A DNA stretch of 64,000 nt. It comes from Phoebastria nigripes (lineage: Eukaryota > Chordata > Aves > Procellariiformes > Diomedeidae). Every line of letters begins with the position of its first letter. Positions within the stretch are counted from its first letter, which is position 1. This document shows positions 54,901 to 64,000 of this stretch, piece after piece. A program made the position numbers and the translations under genes. The stretch covers positions 4,298,586 through 4,362,585 of the forward strand of contig JAYKAV010000112.1 of the NCBI GenBank assembly GCA_035582835.1, given 5' to 3'. The notes beneath the pieces are model-generated. The model worked only from the letters and a program-made list of their open reading frames with translations. It did no database searches and was not told the DNA's origin.

Positions 54901-55527
54901 GTAATGAACTTTCAGCCCAGTATAGCCCAATATAGCCCTTTGCCACAGTACTGTTTCCATACAGTACAACCTGGTAGGTGTAAATTGCTTCATTTCAGAG
55001 GAATTTCCACTTCTGGAAAGTTCTGGCTGAAAGCGGCAGACATAAAATCACATTTATCCAAGAAATTAGCCAAGAAACTATCCAAAAGAATGGAAACATT
55101 CAGATTCCTGGTCTAGTTCTGTAACTTCCCCATTAGCACCTGTCCTCCATTTTGACGCTCTTGATTAGCGTCTTGTCTTTGAACTCCAGCTGTATGAGGC
55201 ATGCTTTTACTGATCCCCTTGAAATATTTACTTGCTGCCCTACTGAACTTAAAGACTATGGCTTTATATCTGTAAAGTATAGCAATCCAACCACAAACAA
55301 AAGAATAAAATGAACTATTCTGTACTTATTTGACATTCTGACAACCAAATCAACACCTATACTGAAAAATAGACTAGCTGTCTATTTTACAAAAGCATGA
55401 TTTTTTTTTTTTCCACAGTCTTTTTTAACACCAGAAATTCAATGGCCAGTGTGTGCTGGTGAGAGCAAAGTTTGGGCCCACAGCTCTGAGTGCTGAGTGG
55501 AGCCTTGCCCATGTAGAAACAAAAAAT
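42983..55527. other. Intergenic between CHST10 and NMS, no gene recognised
   Basis: This is AT-rich DNA without coding exons that I can identify. TAAT-rich blocks at about 44540-44640 and 46560-46740 look like possible regulatory elements. A GC-rich patch stands out at 52020-52370. Mammals also have no gene between CHST10 and NMS. Confidence 0.55.
52020..52370. other. Isolated GC-rich patch in AT-rich DNA
   Basis: About 350 bp of C-rich plus-strand sequence has sharp edges inside AT-rich surroundings and gives overlapping open frames on both strands. CpG is not strongly enriched, so it is not a typical promoter island. Just before it, at 51861-51876, the sequence GGTTTATTGATTTATT gives reverse AATAAA hexamers, as at a transcript or LTR end. 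No family was recognised. Confidence 0.45.
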
Positions 55528-56475
55528 CATAGAATCATTAAGGTTGGAAAAGACCTCTAAGATCATCAAGTCCAACTGTCAACCCAACACCACCATGCCC
55601 ACTAAACCATGTCCCTAAGCGCCTCATCTACANGTCTTTTAAATACTTCCAGGGATGGTGANTCNACCACTTCCCTGGGCAGCCTGGTCCAATGTTTAAC
55701 CACTCTTTCAGTAAAGAAATTTTTCCTAANGTCCAATCNAAACNTCCCNTGGCGCAACTTGAGGCCATTTCCTCTNNTNCTATCGCTAGTTNCTTGNNAG
55801 AANAGACCNACACCCACCTCGCTACAACCTCCTTTCAGGTAGTTGTAGAGCGTGATAAGGTCTCCCCTCAGCCTCCTCTTCTCTAGACTAAACAGTCCCA
55901 GTTCCCTCAGCCGCTCCTCATAAGACTTGTTCTCCAGACCCTTCACCAGCTTCGTTGCCCTTCTCTGGACACGCTCCAGCACCTCAATGTCCTTCTTGTA
56001 GTGAGGGGCCCAAAACAGAACACAGTGTTCAAGGTGTGGCCTCACCAGGGCCGAGCACAGGGGCACGATGACTTCCCTACTCCTGCTGGCCACACCATTT
56101 CTGATAAGGGCCAGGATGCCATTGGCCTTCTTGGCCACCTGGGCACACTGCTGGCTCATATTCAGCCGGCTGTCAACCAGCACCCCCAGNTCCTTTTCCG
56201 ACAGGCAGCTTTCCAGCCACTCTTCCCCAAGCCTGTAGCGTTGCATGAGGTTGTTGTGGCCAAAGTGCAGGACCCGGCACTTGGCCTTGTTGAACCTCCT
56301 ACAGTTGGCCTCAGCCCATCGATCCAGCCTGTCCAGGTCCCTCTGCAGAGCCTTCCTACCCTCGAGCAGATCGACACTCCTGCCCAACTTGGTGTTGTCT
56401 GCAAACTTACTGAGGGAGCACTCAACCCCCTCATCCAGATCGTTGATAAAGATATTGAACAAGACCATTGAAATG
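55528..56475 (-). mobile_element. CR1 LINE 3' fragment, same subfamily as the 42-kb copy, opposite orientation
   Basis: The minus-strand frame 56543-55602 (313 codons) covers more of the reverse transcriptase than the 42-kb copy. It includes the catalytic region, where the usual aspartate pair reads FADN, and continues through [26 protein letters not shown] and [20 protein letters not shown]. The 3' end at 55528 reads ATTCTATGATT on the minus strand. Fifteen N bases fall within 55633-55809, and one more at 56190. The frame is otherwise unbroken, so it is a recent but 5'-truncated insertion. Confidence 0.95.
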
Positions 56476-56937
56476 AGGTGAGCTCTCACCATTTGGACTG
56501 CTTGTCTGTGCTGGAAAGGTAAATGCATGTTAACTAAAACCACAGCAAACCAGCCTAGTATTCAGCATAAACAGCCACTGTCATATTTAATACAAGATGA
56601 GCAGGCTTTATGGCAGGTTTGCCTAATAAATACCCTCCAACTTCTGTAGCTTTTCTCATCTTTCCAAATGGATCGTGGGTTAGGTATAGAAAGCCCTCAG
56701 AGCAGGATAAGGCTTTATACCAAGCACTGCCGAGCTGCAGAGGGTGAGAGGTGTGTGGGACCAGAAGCAGCCAGCTGGGATGCACACAGGAACTGCACAA
56801 TGGTGATGTTTTGCTGATGCTGTCCTCGCTGTCTGCGATTACCCACTGATTTCATTGCAGAGATCATTTACAAAAAGGAAGCCAGCCCTTCACCCTTATG
56901 CCTGTTGAAGCCCAATTTTCATCTTATTCTTCATTTA

Positions 56938-57508
56938 TGTCCTGGTTTCAGCTGGGATAGAGTTATTTTTTTTTCCTAGTAGTTGGTATAGTGCTATGTT
57001 TTGGATTTAGTATGAGAATAATGTTGATAACACGCTGATGTTTTTACTTGTTGCTAAGTAGCCTACTAGTCAAGGACTTTTCAGCTTCCCATGCTCTGCC
57101 AGGTGCACAAGAAGCTGGGAGGGAGCATAGTCAGGACAGCTAACCCAACTGGCCAACGGGGTATTCCATACCATGTGACATCATGCTCAGTATATAAAGC
57201 TGGGGGAAGAAGAAGGAAGGGGGGGACGTTCGGAGTGATGGTGTTTGTCTTCCCAAGTAACCGTTATGCGTGATGGAGCCCTGCTTTCCTGGAGGTGGCT
57301 GAACACCTGCCTGCCGATGGGAAGTAGTGAAGGAATTCCTTGTTTTGCTTTGCTTGCGTGCACGGCTTTTGCTTTCCCTATTAAACTGTCTTGATCTCAA
57401 CCCATGAGTTTTCTCACTTTTACCCTTCCGATTCTCTCCCCCATCCCAGCGGGGGGGAGTGAGCGAGCTGTGTGGTGCTTAGTTGCTGGCTGGGGTTAAA
57501 CCACGACA
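56938..57508 (+). mobile_element. Solo LTR of an endogenous retrovirus (probably ERVL-like), 571 bp with 5-bp target duplications
   Basis: The element starts TGTCCTGGTTTCAGCTGGGA and ends GGGGTTAAACCACGACA, giving the TG...CA termini of an LTR. It is flanked on both sides by ATTTA (56933-56937 and 57509-57513), a perfect 5-bp target-site duplication. A TATA box (TATATAAA, 57191-57198) and a polyadenylation-type ATTAAA (57380-57385) in the expected order set the plus orientation. No internal viral genes remain, so it is the product of LTR-LTR recombination. The 5-bp duplication favours the ERVL class. Confidence 0.93.
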
Positions 57509-57513
57509 ATTTA

Positions 57514-60169
57514 CCAATCACAACATATTTTAATCTAAAATTATGGGTGTCATAATATTGCCATTGCTAAATATATGCCAAGCCTCCTGACTCACCATAA
57601 AAAATCCTCTTGTTTCTCATTGACCCCCCACCAAAGCTTCATTTTTAACTTGTTTGTGAATAACTGTGGGCACTGAAACTCTTAACCTATTTCTCTCTCT
57701 GCACGCAGGACCTTAAAGCAGGAATTTCATTTGTGCAGTAAAAGTATGGCTCAGTAATGTGGCTTGGTGCTGATATATCCATTGGCAGAGCTGCACTTTA
57801 GCTAACACCTATGAAATGAAATGTGCAGCAGCAGCAGAAAGTTCTGATTTAAGGAAGGAGAATGTGTTCATAATATGACACATTCAGCTATTTGAAATTT
57901 TACTTTTAAACACTTTTCCCCATTCTTCCCTCATACTGCACAGTCACTGATAAAATACTATTTTCAGTTTGGTAATGAGTTGTACTGATATTTTTTAATG
58001 GAACTTGTATGACTTAATTTTTATCTCATCTTTAAGTATAAGCTTCACTTGAAGCAAATGAATAACTCCACAGGCTTCACAGGACCAACATGTAGGCAAA
58101 ATTTGCTGAAGGAAAGTACAGGGTACATTTAGGGTACTCAGTGGGAAAGGGTGCAATAAAGCAGCGGGTCCTGCATTGGGCATGAGAAGGAGGAAGGAAA
58201 GGTTCAGGCAGCATCCACTATTTTACTTCGTAAGGGGTAGGCTCTACCCACCCAGCGTGATCACACCCCCCTTTCCCTATGCTATTGCAAAAAATTCACA
58301 CTCCTAAACTCAGACATAGCTAAATACTTTGAAAGGGGCTATTATTTAAGAGGCTGTGTGGGACAGAAGTGGGATTTTAGGCAGATAACGAGTAGCCTGA
58401 GGAAGAAAGCAGCAGACTCTGCCTTCCTTACCAGACAGGGAAAGCCGGAGAACCACGTCCCATTACAGTGAATGATCACTAGCAACTTGGTAGCCATTTA
58501 ATAGTATTCTACTCTAAAAAGTAGCAAATAATAGTATTTAAAAGTAGTAGTATCTAATACGCTAGTATTCGAAAAGATAGTAACAAACACTGAATCTAGA
58601 ATGGCTCTCTAAGATCCCATGTTTCTGTTCCATGGGGCTGATTTGGGTACAAAATCTGTGATAAGCATAGCAACAGAAACAATGCTGATGAACAATAATT
58701 TTCAGTTTGGTTAAAGTAAAGTGTCAAAAGACAGAAAGAAGATAGTTAACATGAAATTGTGTAATCCTTCAGAGTGTCTTTACCTGTCTACCTCTCATGG
58801 GCCCAGCTCACACTCGTGGGGCTCTCTTTTCACATTTCTGTGACCACATTGGCATAAATGACATTACATCAAGTAGGAACCTACTTCTTGCTGCCATCAA
58901 AAATAAAACACCATCCTCCTTTTCCGAGAAAATTTAACAAACACAGAGAGTGCCTTCACTCCAGGATTGCATGGGCTTGGACAGAAAGCAGGGTCGTTGC
59001 AGAAAAGGGGTATGGGCTTCCTGGAACCCTGCATCTCCTCGTTACTCAAAGCCTGGGAGGATTTGCTATGAGAAACCATCATCACAAAACTCACTACAAT
59101 CTGCTTTAGCTCCCACAAAGGGTAAAAATTCTACAGTCAGAGGGAATAATCTCTTTGAATACTATCCTGTCTTGAAACTCCCATTTCCAGGCAAGACAGG
59201 TGAGAAGCTGACAGCTGAGTGCCTGCTATAGCAACGTCTGACCTCTCCTGGCAGCTCCCCACTCAGATTATTGCACCCAAAGGGCTGTGATGAGGCAAAG
59301 ACGGCAGCCTCTCCCAGGGGAAGGAACAAAGGGTGAACTAATGGTGCTGGGGTCACTCAGCTGCTCCTGCGCCTCTTTACGTACTCAGGACACACAGTTG
59401 TGGAGCTGACAAAGTCACATGAAGTCTGGCTCCCCTTTTCTTCTCTGCGAGAAAGCAGGTGCGTCTCCTCTCTGACTGCTCCGAGATGCTGAGATGCTCC
59501 CACCAGGAACAGTCCTGCCATCATCCTTTTAGCGCGCAGCGCAGCCATTGAGGGACATTATGAGACGAGGTGGGCTGCTGTGCCAATAATACCTTCTGCA
59601 GCTTTTTATGTCTTATATCCCACATGGAGCCATTGCCTCCCGAACATCTCTACTGCATATGTGTGAAGTCAGACAACTGGCTATGTATGTGCTCCAGCAG
59701 GCCCAAAGTCTATTAAAAAGAGGCTGAGAGGACTCTGCCTTTCTCCATCTCAGATCTGATTAGAAACCATTGCCCTTAGAACTAGCACAGAGAAAACCAA
59801 AGTCAAACCCAATGATTAAATCAGGAGGAATAGAGAATCACCTTTCTGTTATGAGCAGATCTTTGTCTTGTCTACAACCATACCTACTATGAAATGAAAT
59901 AAGAGGTGGATGGCTTTCCTTATTTCACGTGAAGGTAAACATAATAAGATGGGCCAGGACTTGTTCGATATGAAAGTTCACATCCCTTCTAATTAGAAGG
60001 CAAACTTTATTCCCCAACTGCCACAAGGAGAAATATTTTGAAAAGACTTCGGAAGCCCTACTACAAAATGAAAATCCCTGCAGCTCCGTCGCTTCTCCTT
60101 GCACAGCCTCTTCTCTCCTTCCCTCCCTCCTTCCCTTCTGTCACCCCTTGTAGAAAACCAGCTTTGGCG
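57514..60169. other. Upstream region of NMS, no gene recognised
   Basis: No exon or repeat family was recognised. Open frames near 58858-59231 are short and overlap on both strands. The region is expected to hold NMS regulatory DNA but I cannot point to specific sites. Confidence 0.45.
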
Positions 60170-60369
60170 GAGGTTTCCAAAGGGCGGAGGGCAGGGTGCC
60201 CAGTGCAGGACCCCGGGAGCCTCCCGCTGGTCCTCCCGCGGGCGGGGGTTCCCCGCTCACGGCGGGGCAGGCCAGGCCAGGGAAGCGGCGGGGGCGGCGG
60301 CGGGGGGCGGCGTGCCCGGCAGCGCCGCGCCCGGCAGCGGCAGCGGTGCGCGGGGCCGCCCCGGCGCCC

Positions 60370-60413
60370 ATTGGCTCGGCGGCGGCCCGGGCTCGGCGCG
60401 GCCCCATAAAGGC
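60370..60413 (+). promoter_or_regulatory. NMS: NMS core promoter: inverted CCAAT box and TATA-like box
   Basis: ATTGG (reverse of CCAAT) lies at 60370-60374 and a TATA-like CCATAAAGG at 60404-60412, 36 bp downstream. A start site about 30 bp after the TATA-like box would fall near 60435-60440, leaving a 5' UTR of only about 15-20 nt before the ATG at 60454. Spacing and order are classical, but the usage is inferred. Confidence 0.6.
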
Positions 60414-60453
60414 GGCCCGTCCGGCTCCTTCGTCCGCCCGCCACCGCCCCGCC

Positions 60454-60520
60454 ATGCCCCCGCCCGCCCTGCCCTGGCTGCTCGCCGCCTGCTGCCTCTG
60501 CGCCCTCCCGCGGGGCTCAG
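60454..60520 (+). CDS. NMS: NMS coding exon 1 (signal peptide)
   Basis: It starts with ATG in CCCCGCC-ATG-C context and ends TCAG|GTACGT. It encodes 22 residues plus one base. The hydrophobic core LPWLLAACCLCAL is a typical signal peptide, and cleavage is expected close to the SG|FPQP junction. The TATA-like box 42-50 bp upstream leaves little room for another start. Confidence 0.88.
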
Positions 60521-63500
60521 GTACGTCCCGCCCGCAGCACGGGGAGAGGAGGAGGGGGGAACACAAGCGAACCCCCAAACCTTGGGAAGGGCCGTCTCCC
60601 ATCGAGGGGCGCCGTCGGGGCCAGGCTCCGCGGCATCTCCGCACAGCCCTCTCCCCCCCGTGTCCCCGCAGGGTTCCCCCAGCCTTTCTCGCGCTACAGG
60701 GACGGCGCGGACCTGCCCAAAAGCCAGGTACGTCCGTCTTCGCCTTCCCCGCCAGCCCCTCTGAAAGGGGTGCGCGGCGGAGGGGTAGGGCAGAACCGGT
60801 CCAGCCCGGGCTGGCACGGGGAAACGAGACTCGCCCATGGCGGGGAAATCCGGTAGGAAATTGGCGACTGGCTGGCAACACATTATATGAAATCCCTGGC
60901 GTGGGTGGTAAAGAGAGTCGGGAGGCTGAGCCCCTTTGCTGCCCGGGGAGGTAGATGGGACAGGAACGGGCAGGGGTGTGATGTGCAGCTGTGTGCAGAA
61001 TAGGATACCTGGGTCACCAAAATCCAGGTGGGCTAATGACCAGCTAGTCCTGACTCCCTGAGCTAAAATGCAGGTCCCAAGGAATGAAAGCCCCACTGTT
61101 AATGTCTAATCTTTACTTTTTAAAGCAACTGGCACTATGTTTCAGTCAGTGGATGGAACTGTCTAATCAACCCCAGGTAAATGGACTTTGGTAATGTGTT
61201 TGATCTGCTGGGACTCTCTTTCAGAGATACTAATTGCCCCTTGTAACCCTCAGCATCAGTAGCTGCAGGTGGCAGAGCCTCCTCCAGAGAGCCAGCGGCT
61301 CTGGAGAGCGGAGCAAGTTTGCTGGTGTATGCGTTCTCCTCTCTGCAGAGCTAACACAGACCTAGAGAAAGAAAAAAAATGTGCTTTTCTTCCCATCACA
61401 GTGGTAGCTAGCACTGAAGCAAGAAGCGCTAGTCAGTGTTGTAGGAGTTACAGGCAGGGTCCTGTCTGGTCCCGGCTCTGCAGTGGTGGGTGGACAGTGC
61501 TCAGAGGAGAGGGGAGCGAGGGAGAGGCTTCACAGCTCGTTTCTGCTGTGGTGTCTCTGGCCCAGAGCTTGCAAACACTTTAGACTACTGAGTAACTTTG
61601 AAAGACCAGCCCCACTGCATTTGATACCGAGCCCAAGGGTCATTTTCAAAGGGGAGAGAAAAATCTTTGTAGGATCAGCAATTATCTGGAAACTTTCAGC
61701 CTTTTGTGTTGATTTTTTTTTTTTTTTGAAATCTTTCATTTTTTTAAACCAAGACTGGTGGAAAATAGTTCCCAGAGCCAGTTGTTCTGGTGTCTTACAT
61801 CTTACTTTCTTTGGAGCTGTAGCTATTTCTTGTCTAATGTGATTGCATGCATCAGCAAATCCTTGTCCTGTGGCAGTGAGTATGGGGCAGTGTATTTCAG
61901 TATATGGTTAAAGATTACAGTACTGATTGACTGAAATGCTTATAGATGAAATTGAGTGTAGATTAAATATGCCAAAACACAAACCTATTTGTGGAACACC
62001 TAGCATAGGAAGATGTGTTTTAAATATAAGAGGCTGATTTAGGTCTCTCTATAGCACAAGACTATATTGTAGTCACTAGTAGTATCGTGTGTATTCTCCT
62101 CATACAAAATACTAGTTTTTCAGCTCGTAATAGCTTCAGTAGGTCTTGCCCTGCTCTGAGTGGTTTTAGTGGAACCGCGTTCAGTTTACATTGCGCTGGG
62201 ACCAGAGTCAAGCTCGTTCTCTGTCAAACCATGTATACCACATCCTCTCAGTAAATGTATTAAAGTACTGTTTGGTTTTGCAGATCTCCAGCACTGTTTT
62301 GGATCTTTGTTATTCCATATTCAACAGCATGCATACAAATGAGGTAAGGTGTAATTGCTTCTTTTACTTCAAAGCATCCCCTCCCTCCTTAAACTTAAAA
62401 AGCAACCCCTCCAAAACCAACTTCTTGACATTTCTCTCCAAACAATAATGTATAATCTAATATCATCATGGTTTAGGAGACGTAGGAGAGTATATAAAAG
62501 ATTTTTTTCTTCTCCTTAGTAGTTCGCATGTAATTCTTAACTCCATTAAATTATATATCAAATTGCTGTTTTTCACCAGTTCAGAGCTCAAGAACCAAAA
62601 CATCCACTTACAGCTGGGGTCAGTATTTTAACTTGACCCTCACTTTTGAATAATACAGGGTTAAATATGCTAAAAATACATGCAACTTTGGATCAACAGC
62701 ATACTTAAGCTCATGCTGAACATGGAGGCATATGAGTTGCTTTACTGATTTAAATACTCTACTTGAGCTTGTTTTTCTGTATTTCTGAGTCAGATCCAAA
62801 AGATTAAGTTGAGGAGTTATTGAGTATAGCTCTTCCTCATTGCTGCAGTCATATTAGGACCTAGCTGAATGTCAGTTCTGCTTTATATCACTTTTTTATT
62901 ATCACCAGTTTATTGAGAGTCTTCCCCATAAAATTCACTCAGCCCCTGGGTATGTTAAAAAAGCCAATTTACTTGTGGAGTCTGAGTCTTCTGTTTTTTC
63001 AAATCATGAGTAGAGCCTTCAAGACAATAATAGAAAGTATTTTGACATGTATTTCAATATGTCTTCTTGCCAGTCTTTAGCTTATTATAATTCCAAGCAT
63101 GCTTTCCTAAAGCAGCCATAAAACTCTACAACACAGAAGGTGATTGTATAAAAAATTCTAGCATTTCAGTCTTAAATGTCTAATAAATGTTTTGAGTTCA
63201 GTATTGACTCCTATACTTCTGCAGCTTACCTAATGAGGGGACATCCAGAATCATCAGGTAACTTTGAATGAAGCCCTCTTCCTGGTTACTATTTTAGTTA
63301 CGAACTTTGCAAAAAATTCACCCTCTGTTATGCATCCTCAAGATTGGGAGCTGGATCTTGTACAATATCCNTTCAAGAGATATGACTAATATCAGCTGCA
63401 TATCTGCAATATGATTTCCTGGTGTGGTCTGATTAAGGGGTAGATCAAATCTAAATGTGAGATACAGAAAAAAGAGCTATACAAAAAGTACAAATTTTTA

Positions 63501-64000
63501 CCCAGCTGGTCGAATCTCTTATAACATGAAGTTGTACTTTCTCAGCCCATGAGGAATCTTGAGAAGACACTGCAAACACGAGTCTATATGTAGTGCACCC
63601 AAGGAAACAGTTATGAAATCCTACTGATTTCAGCTGGACTTCAACTTTCTGCATGATCCTGTATTTGTGTGGATTTAAAAAAAAAAATTTGATTCAGAGT
63701 TATAGATTATGTAGAGAAGGTAGGCGGTGCTTCAAGAGGAGGAGTGATGCCTCAGCACTATGAAAGGCGAAGTCAATAGCAATTTTAGCATTAATGAGAC
63801 TTGAACTCCATCTGGGGAACTTAAAATCTTTTGGGAGAGCTAACAGACTATTTAGTTTCAATGTCTAATCTTTGGGTAAATCTTGCAGATGGCACTTTCA
63901 AAGGAATCAAAAAGAGCTAAATATCTAAACCCAGCTACATCGCAATCACTTCCATGAGAGTTTGAAATTTCCATCTTAAAGTCAAAAACTGTTTAGAAGC
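60454..64000 (+). CDS. NMS: NMS, neuromedin S precursor, 5' part only (coding exons 1-4; gene continues past the window)
   Basis: Exons 60454-60520, 60672-60727, 61126-61176 and 62284-62343 join in frame to 78 codons. The order is: signal peptide (MPPPALPWLLAACCLCALPR), then SGFPQPFSRYRDGADL, QLALCFSQWMELSNQPQ and ISSTVLDLCYSIFNSMHTNE. The FPQP start after signal cleavage, the DG.D residues and the C.SQW...S.QP pattern match mammalian NMS with identical exon lengths for exons 2 and 3. NMS encodes a secreted peptide that activates the neuromedin U receptors NMUR1 and NMUR2. The active C-terminal FLFRPRN-type peptide lies beyond the window. Position next to divergent CHST10 matches human 2q11. 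Paralogue NMU is the alternative, but the N-terminal sequence and synteny favour NMS. Confidence 0.9.
60672..60727 (+). CDS. NMS: NMS coding exon 2
   Basis: The exon follows TGTCCCCGCAG and ends CAG|GTACGT. It encodes GFPQPFSRYRDGADLPKSQ (19 residues with the split glycine). The mammalian counterpart has the same length and also begins GFPQP. The intron before it is only 151 bp. Confidence 0.9.
61126..61176 (+). CDS. NMS: NMS coding exon 3
   Basis: This 51-nt exon lies between CTTTTTAAAG and CAG|GTAAAT, in phase 0 on both sides. It encodes QLALCFSQWMELSNQPQ, close to human QLAYCLSQWAPLSRQPK. The corresponding NMU exon is about 16 codons and also ends SQPQ. Confidence 0.9.
62284..62343 (+). 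CDS. NMS: NMS coding exon 4, resembling NMU exon 4
   Basis: This 60-nt exon sits between TTTGGTTTTGCAG and GAG|GTAAGG, in phase 0 on both sides. It encodes ISSTVLDLCYSIFNSMHTNE. It resembles the 20-residue NMU segment beginning ASNALEELCFMIMG at the same place in the precursor, including hydrophobic spacing and the cysteine. Mammalian NMS goes straight from its exon-3 equivalent to the short segment before FLFHYS, so this exon seems absent from mammals. Confidence 0.82.
62580..62618 (+). other. NMS: Weak candidate for an additional small NMS exon
   Basis: After the acceptor-like TTTTTCACCAG, 39 nt read FRAQEPKHPLTAG in phase 0, followed by GGG|GTCAGT, a passable donor. The peptide resembles the human NMS stretch RTQEATHPVKTG. 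However the preceding conserved FLFHYS motif is missing, and the distance to exon 4 is only 236 bp. It may be chance. Confidence 0.2.
62619..64000 (+). other. NMS: NMS intron, later exons not seen
   Basis: I found no FLFHYS-type exon, no dibasic RRMKR segment and no FLFRPRN exon. The remaining exons are expected to the right of the window. Confidence 0.6.

Larger units (their letters stand above)
60170..60860 (+). promoter_or_regulatory. NMS: CpG island over the NMS promoter and first exons
   Basis: This GC- and CpG-dense block begins about 280 bp upstream of the NMS start codon and runs through exons 1 and 2. It produces many overlapping long open frames on both strands, which are compositional artefacts. 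Confidence 0.8.

Noticed and set aside
60061..61096. Long minus-strand open frames (up to 279 codons) over the NMS CpG island
   Set aside because: They result from high GC content, overlap real NMS exons on the other strand and are rich in Pro/Arg/Gly/Ala with no domain.
62490..62519. VYKRFF reading frame that imitates the YKRF-type processing site before FLFHYS of NMS
   Set aside because: It hits a stop after nine codons, lacks FLFHYS, and the run is a pyrimidine tract rather than an exon.
63465..63489. Small exon candidate reading KKELYKK before GTACAA
   Set aside because: It has no pyrimidine tract at its acceptor and ends in the wrong phase for the neighbouring NMS exons.
63889..63957. 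Acceptor-like CTTGCAG followed by an open frame containing SKESKR
   Set aside because: No donor follows before the stop codon and the peptide does not resemble the NMU or NMS segment.
1..64000. tRNA, rRNA and CRISPR-type arrays
   Set aside because: No tRNA box pair, rRNA core or regularly spaced repeat array was seen anywhere in the window.

Overview
This is vertebrate nuclear DNA, almost certainly from a bird. It carries several CR1 LINE 3' fragments ending in the typical ATTCTATGATTCT tail, a solo LTR of a common avian type, small introns, CpG-island promoters, and two recognisable genes in the same order and orientation as on human chromosome 2q11. I cannot name the species. Isolated single N bases occur throughout, and the assembly is visibly ambiguous inside one CR1 copy.

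Layout. Positions 1-24.4 kb hold no gene I can recognise. They carry two copies of an LTR-like repeat (about 448-905 and 4333-4750), an old CR1 relic on the minus strand (about 12.43-13.55 kb), and unannotated intergenic DNA. From 24.47 to about 41 kb lies a complete CHST10 gene (HNK-1 sulfotransferase) on the minus strand. It has five coding exons that join in frame to a 358-residue protein, and its presumed promoter lies in the CpG island at about 40.3-41.65 kb. A CR1 copy sits in its second coding intron. From 41.7 to 60.1 kb is intergenic DNA with two closely related CR1 copies in opposite orientation, a GC-rich patch near 52.0-52.4 kb, and a 571-bp solo LTR with perfect 5-bp target-site duplications. 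At 60.17-60.85 kb a second CpG island holds a CCAAT/TATA-type promoter and exon 1 of NMS (neuromedin S precursor) on the plus strand. Three more coding exons follow to 62.34 kb, and the gene runs off the right edge.

The two genes are divergently transcribed, about 19 kb apart between their CpG islands, and are not functionally coupled in any known way. CHST10 is a Golgi enzyme that caps the HNK-1 glycan. NMS encodes a secreted precursor of a peptide ligand for neuromedin U receptors.

The most interesting observation is in NMS. The fourth coding exon here (20 codons, phase 0 on both sides) matches a 20-residue segment of neuromedin U (NMU) that, as far as I recall, mammalian NMS precursors lack. 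The bird NMS gene therefore seems to keep an ancestral exon that mammalian NMS lost or skips.
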